From Gammaproteobacteria bacterium (lineage in GTDB: Bacteria > Pseudomonadota > Gammaproteobacteria > UBA6429 > Thiohalophilaceae): DNA of 64,000 bases. The stretch is taken from positions 37,659 to 101,658 of the forward strand of contig JAHECZ010000001.1 in NCBI GenBank assembly GCA_024641475.1, read 5' to 3'. The position numbers were made by a program, and so were the translations under genes. The notes beneath the pieces were generated by a model. That model had not been told where the DNA came from. It saw only the letters and a program-made list of their open reading frames with translations, and made no database searches. Numbering within the stretch: position 1 is the stretch's first letter; each line of letters opens with the position of its first letter. Positions 20,449 to 28,942 of this stretch are shown here, in pieces.

Positions 20449-20588
20449 GGCTTCGCCTCGCCCTCCGGGCAGTGTCACTTCGTGACACTGTTCGACTTTG
20501 CTTACGCAAAGTCGTCGACGATTTTGTTGGGAACAAAATCGAACAAGCTTTAGCTTGCCCGTAGGGCGAAAACCAAGGATGGTTTTCG
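20449..20588. repeat. String of eight adjoining short hairpins
   Basis: Read left to right with almost no linker bases: GGC/GCC at 20449-20457, GCCC/GGGC at 20460-20470, CAGTGTCAC/GTGACACTG at 20470-20490, CGACTTTGC/GCAAAGTCG at 20493-20514. Then CGATTTTGTT/AACAAAATCG at 20519-20541, CAAGC/GCTTG at 20544-20557, GCCC/GGGC at 20557-20567 and CGAAAACCA/TGGTTTTCG at 20567-20588. Loops are 3-4 bases. The first four recur at 20702-20767 and the last four at 20266-20335 (there the seventh is broken by one base). Confidence 0.8.
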
Positions 20589-20642
20589 TTAACCCCATTT
20601 CCGATGTTCGAATCAACATTTGAAAACCCAATAAATAAAAAA

Positions 20643-20665
20643 GCCCGTCTAAAAATCAGACGGGC
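20643..20665. terminator. Bidirectional terminator-like hairpin, copy 2
   Basis: GCCCGTCT, 7-base loop, AGACGGGC with A6 and T6 flanks; the A/T arms extend the stem to 20 perfect pairs. The 74 bases 20624-20697 are identical to 20810-20883 next to the genuine tRNA-Glu. Confidence 0.7.
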
Positions 20666-20828
20666 TTTTTTATTTATATGGCGTCCCCAAGGGGATTACT
20701 CGGCTTCGCCTCGCCCTCCGGGCAGTGTCACTTCGTGACACTGTTCGACTTTGCTTACGCAAAGTCGTCGAACCGCTGATTGATGTAACAGGGGTTCGAA
20801 TACTTTTGTAAACCCAATAAATAAAAAA

Positions 20829-20851
20829 GCCCGTCTAAAAATCAGACGGGC
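20829..20851. terminator. Terminator hairpin after tRNA-Glu, copy 3
   Basis: GCCCGTCT/AGACGGGC with T6 on both strands, 14 bp beyond the encoded CCA of the minus-strand tRNA-Glu. Its position makes it the functional terminator for that tRNA. Confidence 0.8.
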
Positions 20852-20864
20852 TTTTTTATTTATA

Positions 20865-20941
20865 TGGCGTCCCCAAGGGGATTCGAACCCCTGTTACCGC
20901 CGTGAAAGGGCGATGTCCTAGGCCGGCTAGACGATGGGGAC
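20865..20941 (-). tRNA. tRNA-Glu (TTC)
   Basis: Minus strand. It folds as a 77-nt cloverleaf with acceptor GTCCCC/GGGGAC, anticodon loop CTTTCAC (anticodon TTC), T arm AGGGGTTCGAATCCCCT and an encoded CCA. The 3' terminal 20 bases are duplicated twice to the left (20426-20444 and 20679-20697). It is 13 bp after the stop of the small membrane protein gene. Confidence 0.95.
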
Positions 20942-20954
20942 GCAGACGTGCTCT

Positions 20955-21155
20955 TTACTGCTCTTTATCAGTGGGTCCACTTAACAGAATTCCGACCAAT
21001 CCCGTCAGTACACTGATAAATCCGATTGGTATCAAACCTAACCAACCAATGGCGGTGTTATCCCGGTTCACAAACATGACCGTGAATCCCACCAGCATGC
21101 CCACGACAATCAGGGCAATGCCGACGTATACCATCATCCGTCCAAATCGTTTCAT
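20955..21155 (-). CDS. Small two-helix membrane protein, unknown function
   Basis: 66 residues with two hydrophobic segments (about 7-28 and 36-58), a basic N-terminus (MKRFGRMM) and a polar tail (GPTDKEQ). It lies between tRNA-Ala and tRNA-Glu on the same strand, just after the tRNA-Ala terminator, so it may have its own promoter or be read through. No strong ribosome-binding site is visible, which weakens the call. I do not recognise a family. The amphipathic, hydrophobic composition and conventional charge pattern favour a real gene over chance. Confidence 0.6.
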   Translation of the reverse strand: MKRFGRMMVYVGIALIVVGMLVGFTVMFVNRDNTAIGWLGLIPIGFISVLTGLVGILLSGPTDKEQ

Positions 21156-21165
21156 GTCAAAAATA

Positions 21166-21189
21166 AAAGGGCCGCAGTACTGGCCCTTT
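21166..21189 (-). terminator. Intrinsic terminator after tRNA-Ala
   Basis: AAAGGGCC, 8-base loop, GGCCCTTT, followed on the minus strand by TTATTTTT. It starts 9 bp past the CCA of tRNA-Ala. Confidence 0.75.
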
Positions 21190-21197
21190 CACGAACC

Positions 21198-21273
<76 letters not shown>

Positions 21274-21290
21274 GAAAAAACGGAACGCGA

Positions 21291-21319
21291 ACTCTACGCG
21301 AGTCATGCGGCCCTGTCAA
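21291..21319 (-). promoter_or_regulatory. Sigma-70 promoter for tRNA-Ala
   Basis: On the minus strand: TTGACA (21319-21314), a 17-bp spacer, TAGAGT (21296-21291). The distance to the mature tRNA 5' end is 17 bp, typical of a stable-RNA promoter. Confidence 0.7.
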
Positions 21320-21377
21320 TATAAATTCTGAGGCGCCGTGATTTTTTTTGCTGTGATATCAATATGTTAGGTGACAT

Positions 21378-23069
21378 TCACTTGCCCGCTTTGGCCCAGG
21401 TATCACGTAAAGTCACCGTGCGGTTAAAGACCCGCTTTCCCAGTGCCAACATCTTCTCGTCCAGACAAAAATAGCCTTCGCGTTCGAACTGAAACCGATC
21501 CGTGGCTGTTGCTTCAGCCAGCGCAGGTTCCAACGCACAGGCAGTCAAAGGCTGTAACGAGCCAGGATTCAGAAACGCGGTGTACTCCTTGTTCTCTTTG
21601 CTGCTGGCAGCATCGGGATTCGGTACGTTAAATAACCGATCATATAAGCGCACTTCGGTACGCACGGCATGTCTGGCGCTGACCCAATGGATCACCCCGC
21701 CGACTTTGCGACCTTCGGGATTCACACCCAGTGTGGCGGCGTCATAACTGCAGCGCAATTCGGTAACATTACCTTGTGCGTCTTTTATGACTTCATCGCA
21801 GCGCATCACATAGGCATTACGCAAACGCACTTCGCCGCCGGGTATCAACCGTTTGAACCCTTTGGGTGGTTGTTCCATGAAATCATTGCGATCGATATAG
21901 AGTTCATTCGTAAACGGAATCTGCCGATTGCCCAACTCCGGTTTTTGCGGATGATTGGCTGCATCGAGATACTCAATTTTATCTACCGGACAATTCGTTA
22001 ACGTCACTTTCAATGGATTCAATACGGCCATACGACGGATTGCCCGTTCATTGAGATCGGTGCGGATGCAATCTTCCAGCACACTCATTTCAACGACATT
22101 ATCGGATTTGGTCACACCGATGCGATTACAAAAGTCGCGCAACGATTCCGGCGTAAAACCGCGACGACGCATTCCGGCAATGGTTGGCATACGCGGATCG
22201 CTCCAGCCATCGACCAATTGCTTCTGCACCAGTTCAGTGAGCTTGCGTTTGCTCATTACGGTGTATTCGAGATTCAAGCGCGAGAATTCGATTTGCTGCG
22301 GATGACACGGCGTCTTTAAGGTATCCAATACCCAATCATACAAGGGCCGATGATCTTCGAATTCCAGTGTACAGATCGAATGGGTAATGCCTTCGAGCAT
22401 GTCCGACAGACAATGCGTGTAGTCATACATCGGGTAGATGCACCAGCTCTTGCCGGTCTGGTGGTGGTCGGCGTCTTTCTTGATGCGGTAGATCGTCGGA
22501 TCCCGCAGATTGATATTCGGTGAGGTCATATCGATCTTGGCACGCAGTACCCGCGAGCCATCCGCGAATTCGCCTGTGCGCATGCGATCGAACAAACCCA
22601 GATTTTCGGCGACGGTGCGATTGCGATAGGGGCTATCCTTGCCGGGTTGCGTCAAGGTGCCACGCAATTCACGCATTTGTTCGGAATTCAGATCACAGAC
22701 ATACGCCTTGCCAAGCTTGATCAACTGCACCGCGAAGTCATACAACTTGTCGAAGTAATCCGAGGCGTAATACAGATTGGTCCATTGATAACCTAACCAT
22801 TGCACATCCTGTTTGATCGACTCGACGTATTCGATGTCTTCCTTGGCCGGATTGGTATCATCAAAACGCAGATTGCAACTGCCGTTGTAGTCCTGCGCAA
22901 TACCAAAATTCAATACAATGGATTTGGCATGACCAATGTGCAGATAACCGTTAGGTTCGGGCGGAAAGCGCGTTGCCACCCTGCCCTGATTCTTGCCGGC
23001 TGCCAAATCCGCATCGATGATCTGCCGGATAAAATTAGTAGGTCGTGGCGTGGTGGTTTCGTCGTTCAT
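21378..23069 (-). CDS. glnS: Glutaminyl-tRNA synthetase
   Basis: 563 residues from the ATG at 23069, chosen because AGGAAA lies upstream and the longer frame would run into gltX. A class I catalytic core carries [15 protein letters not shown] (HIGH motif) and MSKRKL (KMSKS equivalent). The GlnRS-specific anticodon-binding beta-barrels fill the C-terminal third. Length agrees with E. coli GlnS (554). It charges tRNA-Gln with glutamine in the cytoplasm. It is 16 bp downstream of gltX and probably co-transcribed with it, giving a paired Glu/Gln charging operon close to tRNA-Glu. Confidence 0.95.
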   Translation of the reverse strand: MNDETTTPRPTNFIRQIIDADLAAGKNQGRVATRFPPEPNGYLHIGHAKSIVLNFGIAQDYNGSCNLRFDDTNPAKEDIEYVESIKQDVQWLGYQWTNLYYASDYFDKLYDFAVQLIKLGKAYVCDLNSEQMRELRGTLTQPGKDSPYRNRTVAENLGLFDRMRTGEFADGSRVLRAKIDMTSPNINLRDPTIYRIKKDADHHQTGKSWCIYPMYDYTHCLSDMLEGITHSICTLEFEDHRPLYDWVLDTLKTPCHPQQIEFSRLNLEYTVMSKRKLTELVQKQLVDGWSDPRMPTIAGMRRRGFTPESLRDFCNRIGVTKSDNVVEMSVLEDCIRTDLNERAIRRMAVLNPLKVTLTNCPVDKIEYLDAANHPQKPELGNRQIPFTNELYIDRNDFMEQPPKGFKRLIPGGEVRLRNAYVMRCDEVIKDAQGNVTELRCSYDAATLGVNPEGRKVGGVIHWVSARHAVRTEVRLYDRLFNVPNPDAASSKENKEYTAFLNPGSLQPLTACALEPALAEATATDRFQFEREGYFCLDEKMLALGKRVFNRTVTLRDTWAKAGK

Positions 23070-23085
23070 ACCGTTTCCTGTCGAA

Positions 23086-24498
23086 CTAGGCATTTGCGCC
23101 CAGATATGCAATGGCTTTATCCAGACGCACTAATGTTGCATCGCGTCCGATTAAATAGAGTGTGACATCAATCGAGGGCGAAACTGAACCACCGGTTACC
23201 GCAATGCGTACCGGTTGGGCAATCTTGCCGAGTTTCAGGCCCAACTCTTCGGCGGTATCCTTGAGCGCCTGATGCAATGGTTCCTTTTGCCAGTCAGTTA
23301 ATGCGGCGAATTTTTCACGCAATAAACTAAAGGCAGGCACCAAGTCCACAGAAAAATGTTTTTTCACATCATCCGGGTTATAACCATCCAGCGGCCGGTA
23401 AAAGCAGGCACTGGCCTGCGCCATTTCCACCAGCGTCTTGCAGCGCTCCTGCTGTACCTTGATTACTTCGACTATATCCGGTCCCTGGGTGGGATCGATA
23501 TTGAGTTTGGTAAAGTGATGAGTCAAATGCCGTGCGAGGTGCTCGGGTGCCGCACTCTTTATATAATGCTGGTTCACCCACAATAATTTACTTTTATTGA
23601 TGCTGGACGCGGAATGATTGATGTCGGTGATATCGAATAACTGAATCAATTCTTCCAGCGTAAAGATTTCCTGATCGCCATGTGACCAGCCCAGCCGCGC
23701 CAGATAATTCAGCAAAGCCTCCGGCAGATAGCCTGCGTCACGGTACGCCATCACACTAGCGGATTCACCATGCACACGCTTGGAAAGTTTGACGCCATCC
23801 TCCGCCAGGATCATCGGTGCATGGGCATACACCGGAATCGATGCACCCATGGCGTTTAACATATTGATCTGACGTGGGGTGTTATTCAGATGATCATCAC
23901 CACGGATCACATGGGTGATTTTCATGTCAAAGTCATCGACGACGACGGTGAAGTTATACGTCGGAGTACCATCCGACCGCGCAATGATCAAATCATCGAG
24001 TTCGCTATTGGCAATCACGACTTTACCGCGCACCACATCGTTGATCACCACATTACCGTCGAGTGGATTTTTAAACCGCACCACCGGTTGCACACCCGCA
24101 GGCGCTGGTCCCTGCCGGTGCCGACAACGGCCGTCATAACGGGGCTTTTCCTTGCGCGCCATTTGCGACTCGCGCATGGCGGTGAGCTCGTCTTTGGAAC
24201 AATAGCAATGGTAGGCCTTGCCTTCCTGGAGTAACTGCGCAATGACTTCTTTGTAGCGATCAAAACGTTTGGTCTGGTAAAACGGGCCTTCGTCGTAGTC
24301 GAGCCCCAGCCAGGTCATGCCTTCCAGAATCGCGTTCACCGACTCGGCAGTGGAGCGCTCCAAATCGGTATCTTCTATTCTTAATATAAAGGTGCCGGCG
24401 TGTTTGCGGGCATACAGCCACGAAAACAGCGCCACACGGGCGCCGCCAATGTGCAGATAACCGGTGGGACTGGGGGCAAAGCGGGTGCGAATCGTCAT
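23086..24498 (-). CDS. gltX: Glutamyl-tRNA synthetase
   Basis: 470 residues. The class I motif is [16 protein letters not shown], and the KMSKS loop is KLSKRVHG, with one extra residue before the His relative to the more common KLSKRHG. A zinc-type cluster is visible (CYCSKDEL, then CRH near residue 120), as in E. coli GltX. It activates glutamate and attaches it to tRNA-Glu. It heads an operon with glnS. A tRNA-Val gene with its own promoter is divergent, 94 bp away. Confidence 0.95.
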   Translation of the reverse strand: MTIRTRFAPSPTGYLHIGGARVALFSWLYARKHAGTFILRIEDTDLERSTAESVNAILEGMTWLGLDYDEGPFYQTKRFDRYKEVIAQLLQEGKAYHCYCSKDELTAMRESQMARKEKPRYDGRCRHRQGPAPAGVQPVVRFKNPLDGNVVINDVVRGKVVIANSELDDLIIARSDGTPTYNFTVVVDDFDMKITHVIRGDDHLNNTPRQINMLNAMGASIPVYAHAPMILAEDGVKLSKRVHGESASVMAYRDAGYLPEALLNYLARLGWSHGDQEIFTLEELIQLFDITDINHSASSINKSKLLWVNQHYIKSAAPEHLARHLTHHFTKLNIDPTQGPDIVEVIKVQQERCKTLVEMAQASACFYRPLDGYNPDDVKKHFSVDLVPAFSLLREKFAALTDWQKEPLHQALKDTAEELGLKLGKIAQPVRIAVTGGSVSPSIDVTLYLIGRDATLVRLDKAIAYLGANA

Positions 24499-24552
24499 AG
24501 GGTCGGTATTTTACCCGTTCGGGATCAAAAAGATAGCCACACCAGCGGCGGT

Positions 24553-24581
24553 TTGACCCTGTGGATTACCGCTTTTAGAAT
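24553..24581 (+). promoter_or_regulatory. Sigma-70 promoter for tRNA-Val (CAC)
   Basis: TTGACC (24553-24558), 17-bp spacer, TAGAAT (24576-24581), ending 11 bp before the tRNA. Confidence 0.65.
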
Positions 24582-24592
24582 AACCAATGCGC

Positions 24593-24667
24593 GGGCGGTT
24601 AGCTCAGCGGGAGAGCACTGCCTTCACACGGCAGGGGCCACTGGTTCGATCCCAGTACCGCCCACCA
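24593..24667 (+). tRNA. tRNA-Val (CAC)
   Basis: 75 nt with acceptor GGGCGGT/ACCGCCC, anticodon arm CTGCC-TTCACAC-GGCAG giving anticodon CAC, T arm ACTGGTTCGATCCCAGT, encoded CCA. It reads GUG codons and complements the TAC valine tRNA at 48610-48685. Confidence 0.95.
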
Positions 24668-24683
24668 GTTTCACAGTAACGAG

Positions 24684-25577
24684 TTATAACCAGTTGTTCA
24701 GCATGACTCCCATACCAATGCGACGCGTTGAGTGGTTGTAGTCGATCAGGCTTTCGCCGTAGCCATTGAAGATCTGCACATAGCCCTGCAATTTGCTTTT
24801 GATGGGAAAACTGTAATCGATCTGCAATGCGCCACGATTGTTGCCCTTGAAGTTCAAATTATTGCGTAGCATCAGTCCCATGCGCTTGCCGTCGTTGCGC
24901 GCCCACATGGCGGTTAATTCGAACGATCCCAGGTATTGGCCGATATCCGGATTATCGTCACCGGCCGGATCGAGCGGATAGCTTTTGCTATCCTCCGGAA
25001 TGCGATACCAGGGTTTTAAACTGAAATAAAACTTTTCATATTCAAAAATAAAATTGGCGTAAACCCGATTCCAGCTGCGCGACCAGGGCTGGGAACGGCC
25101 ATTGGACTGGTGACTCACGCCGAATACCATGGCGCGAGTGTAAGGATGTTGCTCGTCGTGCGGTAACACGAACTGCCACATGATCTCCGGTTCATAATTG
25201 GTTTCGCGAAACGGACTGGAGATGGCTTTGTTAAACATTTGCCAATTCGACTGCTGGGTGTATCCAAATAATACATCGCCGCCCAGCAAGCCATCGTAGA
25301 CATCGACCTTGAAACTGATCTGAAACTTGATCTCCCAGGGTTGCAGATGACCTTCAGCCTCATAGGCACCGGCAACATTGCTCAGCATGAGATAATTGGG
25401 TTTATGCGGTGTCAGCGCAAACAAGGATGCACGCGCCTTGCGTTCCTCGGCAAGCCGTTGTTCAAAAGCCGTGTCGGGTTCTACTACCGCTGGTGAAATC
25501 GGTGCAGCTTCTTGCACATGAGCAAGTGAAACATTGCTGCCGCATATAACGAATAGCGCTATATGACGCCAGGTCAT
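24684..25577 (-). CDS. pldA: Outer-membrane phospholipase A1
   Basis: 297 residues from the ATG at 25577, which has AAGGA upstream and begins a signal peptide (WRHIALFVICGSNVSLAHV). The rest is an amphipathic beta-barrel. The active site is visible as SHQSNG with His156 and Ser158, and Asn170 lies 12 residues on, as in E. coli PldA (H142, S144, N156). It hydrolyses phospholipids that reach the outer leaflet. The start lies 1 bp after the stop of the acyl-AMP ligase gene, so expression is coupled. Released fatty acids could feed the acyl-activating neighbour. It ends next to tRNA-Val (convergent). Confidence 0.93.
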   Translation of the reverse strand: MTWRHIALFVICGSNVSLAHVQEAAPISPAVVEPDTAFEQRLAEERKARASLFALTPHKPNYLMLSNVAGAYEAEGHLQPWEIKFQISFKVDVYDGLLGGDVLFGYTQQSNWQMFNKAISSPFRETNYEPEIMWQFVLPHDEQHPYTRAMVFGVSHQSNGRSQPWSRSWNRVYANFIFEYEKFYFSLKPWYRIPEDSKSYPLDPAGDDNPDIGQYLGSFELTAMWARNDGKRMGLMLRNNLNFKGNNRGALQIDYSFPIKSKLQGYVQIFNGYGESLIDYNHSTRRIGMGVMLNNWL

Positions 25578-25578
25578 T

Positions 25579-27540
25579 TTATCCTTGTGCTTTACTATCA
25601 ATAAATTTAGCCACTTCGTTGACCGTCTGATATTCAAACAGATCGGTCACGTCGACGACGCCGGGATAGATTTCGTCGATACGCTGATGAATTTCTGTCA
25701 AGGTCAGTGAGCTGATGCCGACTTCAAAGAAGTTATCATCCGCGTTTAATGCCTTGTCTTTAATGAATTGGTGGAAGACATCCAATAGCGCAGCTGCAGT
25801 GGTGCCGAGGCCATGACTGGACTGGGCATGCGCTGCCACAATGAGTTGATCTATCTGTGCCAGTGCTGCGTCGAATTCACCCTGTAAATAGGCATCGCCG
25901 AGGATACGACGTTGTAACTTGCCGCTGGTGGTTTTGGGAATACGCTGCACCGGAACCACGTGTCGCACTTCCAGACCGGTTTGCTCATTGATATGCCGAT
26001 TCACATCGCGGGCAATACCGACAAAATCTTTCAGATCAGCACGGAATAACACAAACACCACCAGCTCATCGGTATCACTGTGATCACGCCGCACACCATA
26101 GGCCACCACTTTGCCCAACTCGAGTTCGGGAAGATGTAATGCCACCGCTTCGATATCATGCGGGTAATAATTCAGACCATTGGCAAAAATAATATCTTTA
26201 TGGCGGCCGGTGATGATCAACTCACCGTCCTTGCTGAGAAAACCCAGGTCACCGGTATTCAACCAGCCATCGCCGGTGAGCGCATCGCGATTGGCTTCGT
26301 CATCCAGATAATACCCGGCTGTCACGCTCGGTCCTTTGATCTGGACTAACCCAATCGCATGATTGGGTAACGTGGTGTTGTCTTCATCGGTGATCTTGAT
26401 TTGCATATCACTGACCGGACCGCCTTCGATGGCGAACCCCACCGCATCGGCGGAATCAGCCGACACAAATTTAACCTGATCACCCAGCCGCATCGCGTGG
26501 CGATCCACATAGACCGCACGATAGGGTTTACCGACCGGTGGAAACGCCACGGCCAACGTCGCTTCGGCCAGACCATACACGGTAAACATCGCTTCACGCG
26601 GTAATTTATATTTCGCCAGCGTCGTCAGGAATTGTTCGCATAAATCGACCGAGATCGGTTCCGCGCCGTTATAGATAACCCGCACATGCGACAGATCGAT
26701 ACCGTCGAGCGCCTTGTCGCCCAAGGCTTTCAAATAATGTTTGTAACCAAAATTGGGTGAACAGGTCACGGTGGCCTTATGTTCACTTACCTTCTCCAGC
26801 CACAACAACGGCCGACGACTGAACAGATCCGTCGGCATTAAACATTGGCTCATGCCGGCGGCAATCATATTCAAATGAAATCCCAGCAAGCCCATGTCAT
26901 GCGTCAGTGGCATCCAGCTCAAGCTGATGTCATTGGGTGTATAGCCCGCACCAACCGCAATCGCGTTCAAATTCGTCATGATATTACGGTGCGTCAGTAC
27001 CACGCCCTTGGGTTCACTGGTCGAGCCGGAAGAAAACTGGATAAAGCCCACGTCGTCCGGTGATGGCGAATGCAATTGGCCACGTTGGCCATGCGCTTCC
27101 ATCAAATCCGCCAGCAGGGTTTTGGTTTTTAACACCGCAAATGACTCATGCAGGCTGTGTTGATCGGCATAACGTTGCAGACGCTCGAGATTTTCTTCAC
27201 TGGTATACAGATGTGGCCGTTCCAGTTTGCTGAAAATACGGAAAAGTTTGGCGCGGTGCTCGTCGCTGATTCCCACCGCCACCGGTACGGGTGTGATACC
27301 GCCAAAGACACAGGCCCAGAATGCTTCGATGAAAGTTTGATTATCTTTATGCAGCAGGATTAATTGATCACCGGCCCGCATGCCCGCTTCCTGAAAATCG
27401 AACAACAGCATCGTGGCGCGATCGTATAAATCGGCATAACTGAGTTTTTTCTGCTCGTGCTTGCCTTCGATAAACAGAATATGCCGATCATTATTTTTCT
27501 GATCGAGCAAAGCGGCATTTAGTGTTGGATAGTGAATCAT
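25579..27540 (-). CDS. Fatty acyl-AMP ligase fused to an acyl carrier domain
   Basis: 653 residues. An ANL adenylation domain spans about 1-560, with the P-loop FIQFSSGSTSEPKGVV, YGLAEATLA and DGWLNTGDLG followed by the ATP-binding GRHKDIIF. The overall pattern is that of fatty acyl-AMP ligases rather than CoA ligases. A C-terminal acyl/peptidyl carrier domain (about 575-650) carries the phosphopantetheine Ser611 in FFEVGISSLT. The protein therefore probably activates a fatty acid and loads it onto its own carrier domain. It is flanked by a cytochrome P450 gene (3 bp upstream) and pldA (1 bp downstream), suggesting a modified acyl product. The specific lipid is unknown. Confidence 0.88.
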   Translation of the reverse strand: MIHYPTLNAALLDQKNNDRHILFIEGKHEQKKLSYADLYDRATMLLFDFQEAGMRAGDQLILLHKDNQTFIEAFWACVFGGITPVPVAVGISDEHRAKLFRIFSKLERPHLYTSEENLERLQRYADQHSLHESFAVLKTKTLLADLMEAHGQRGQLHSPSPDDVGFIQFSSGSTSEPKGVVLTHRNIMTNLNAIAVGAGYTPNDISLSWMPLTHDMGLLGFHLNMIAAGMSQCLMPTDLFSRRPLLWLEKVSEHKATVTCSPNFGYKHYLKALGDKALDGIDLSHVRVIYNGAEPISVDLCEQFLTTLAKYKLPREAMFTVYGLAEATLAVAFPPVGKPYRAVYVDRHAMRLGDQVKFVSADSADAVGFAIEGGPVSDMQIKITDEDNTTLPNHAIGLVQIKGPSVTAGYYLDDEANRDALTGDGWLNTGDLGFLSKDGELIITGRHKDIIFANGLNYYPHDIEAVALHLPELELGKVVAYGVRRDHSDTDELVVFVLFRADLKDFVGIARDVNRHINEQTGLEVRHVVPVQRIPKTTSGKLQRRILGDAYLQGEFDAALAQIDQLIVAAHAQSSHGLGTTAAALLDVFHQFIKDKALNADDNFFEVGISSLTLTEIHQRIDEIYPGVVDVTDLFEYQTVNEVAKFIDSKAQG

Positions 27541-27543
27541 GGT

Positions 27544-28857
27544 TTAACGTTCTCGAATGCGCATCAATAAAGGATGTTTACTGCGTAAATTGACTTCAGG
27601 CGCCAGCTCTGCCGGAATCTGTCCCTGGTATTCCATTTTAAAATGGCGCCCCATCAACCCAAAGTGCAATTGGGCTTCAACCATCGCGAAGAAATCACCG
27701 ATGCAACGGCGCGGCCCGGCCGAAAACGGAATATGCACGAACTTGTGGCGTGCCTTGACGGCGGCTTCGCTGAAACGTGTCGGATCAAACTGTTCGGGTT
27801 GCGGCCAGAATTCCGGATGGCGATGCAGATAATACGGCGAGATAAATATATCCGCACCCGCGGGAATCGTATAAGCCCCAAGTTTATCTTCACCCAGGGC
27901 CTTGCGGGTATACAACCAGACCGGCGGATAGATGCGTAATACTTCTTCAACGATCTGACGGGTATAATCCAGTTCTGCTAACTGTGTAAAACCGGGTGAA
28001 TCGGTATAACTGCCCGCATCCACCTCGGCATAAAATCGCTCGGCCACTTGCGGATAAATCGCCAGTGCATACCAGGTCCAGTTCATTGTCGTTGCCGAGG
28101 TTTCGGAACCGGCCACGATCAACGTCATCACTTCATCGATCAATTCCTTATCGGCCATCGCCGCACCGGTATCTTTATCCTGCATCGACATCATGATGCC
28201 AAGGAAATCGCGGGGTTGTTCCGTGCGCTGGCGGCGTTGCGTGATGATTTCTGCCACCAGTTTGGACAACGCGCGAAACCGCACGGCGAGCTTGAGATCG
28301 CGACTGCTATCGTCGACCAGAAAAGCAAACGGATTACCCTGATGTTCGGCGAGGATACGGGCGTAATCTTCACTGAAAATTCCGCGCAACACAATTTCCA
28401 AAGCCAGATCATTGGTCGCGGCGGTGATATTAATGATCTCACCGGCACGCGCCTGCGCCTGCCATTTCGGCAACAGGCGCAAATTAATCTGATTAATTTC
28501 CTCGGCCATCCCGGCGATCACACTGCGGTCGAATGCCGGTTGGACCATGCGGCGCTGCCGGCGCCAGAACGGCCCGTCACTGACGATGATGCCATTGCCG
28601 AGCAACATCTTGACCCGTTCAAAACCGACACCTTTATGATAATTCGCGTGATTGCTGACCAGAATGTGCTTGATGAAATCCGGATGGTTGACCACAAAGG
28701 CCGGAGCTTTACGCACTTGCGGTGATACGTGGATTAAATCACCGTAGGCGGGAATCCAGTCAGCCAGGCGGTCAAATGTCATGGCATCGGTTTGCATGTC
28801 ATAGGCATCGACCGGACCGGGTGGAATTTGCATAGCTGTGTTTTCTGTCACGCTCAT
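27544..28857 (-). CDS. Cytochrome P450
   Basis: 437 residues. The heme loop is FSAGPRRCIG, with thiolate ligand Cys385. The I-helix oxygen-activation motif is IVAGSETSATT, and the K-helix ExxR occurs in EEVLR. No membrane anchor is visible, so it is a soluble bacterial type that needs separate redox partners, and none is encoded nearby. As the first gene of an operon with an acyl-AMP ligase carrying an acyl carrier domain, it may hydroxylate or cleave a carrier-bound acyl chain, as P450 BioI does on acyl-ACP. The substrate is inferred. A second in-frame ATG at codon 9 is possible, since neither start has a good ribosome-binding site. Confidence 0.92.
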   Translation of the reverse strand: MSVTENTAMQIPPGPVDAYDMQTDAMTFDRLADWIPAYGDLIHVSPQVRKAPAFVVNHPDFIKHILVSNHANYHKGVGFERVKMLLGNGIIVSDGPFWRRQRRMVQPAFDRSVIAGMAEEINQINLRLLPKWQAQARAGEIINITAATNDLALEIVLRGIFSEDYARILAEHQGNPFAFLVDDSSRDLKLAVRFRALSKLVAEIITQRRQRTEQPRDFLGIMMSMQDKDTGAAMADKELIDEVMTLIVAGSETSATTMNWTWYALAIYPQVAERFYAEVDAGSYTDSPGFTQLAELDYTRQIVEEVLRIYPPVWLYTRKALGEDKLGAYTIPAGADIFISPYYLHRHPEFWPQPEQFDPTRFSEAAVKARHKFVHIPFSAGPRRCIGDFFAMVEAQLHFGLMGRHFKMEYQGQIPAELAPEVNLRSKHPLLMRIRER

Positions 28858-28942
28858 GAAGGATACTGTGATTGCCCTGTGCGGCTGATTCCGTCAAACT
28901 TGGCGCCAAGTTTACACCAGCTGGGATCGCCTGAACATTGAT

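Larger units (their letters stand above)
20261..20766. repeat. Two tandem 253-bp repeat units
   Basis: Starting at GTCGACGATT (20261 and again 20514), the 83 bases at 20261-20343 recur at 20514-20596 with one visible change (AGAGCG/AGGGCG). The tRNA-tail and hairpin section at 20424-20513 recurs at 20677-20766. The middle section has diverged more, mainly in the terminator stem. Direct comparison by eye gives the period. Confidence 0.85.
19870..20864. repeat. Gene-free stretch: unique AT-rich sequence, then a tRNA-Glu-derived palindromic repeat array
   Basis: No convincing gene. Bases 19870-20260 are unique and presumably hold the promoter of the PhnD-like gene. Bases 20261-20864 form a tandem array with a 253-bp period: 20261-20513 is repeated at 20514-20766, followed by a truncated third unit that runs into the real tRNA-Glu gene. 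Each unit contains a terminator-like hairpin, a 20-bp copy of the tRNA-Glu 3' end and a row of perfect short hairpins. Short open frames here are by-products of the palindromes. Confidence 0.85.

Noticed and set aside
20261..20860. Possible CRISPR array
   Set aside because: Only two to three units, period 253 and 186 bp, and the intervals are not unique spacers. The repeats carry tRNA and terminator sequence, and no cas genes are present.
28048..28725. 225-codon open frame on the plus strand
   Set aside because: It lies wholly antisense to the cytochrome P450 gene, whose heme, I-helix and ExxR motifs are intact.
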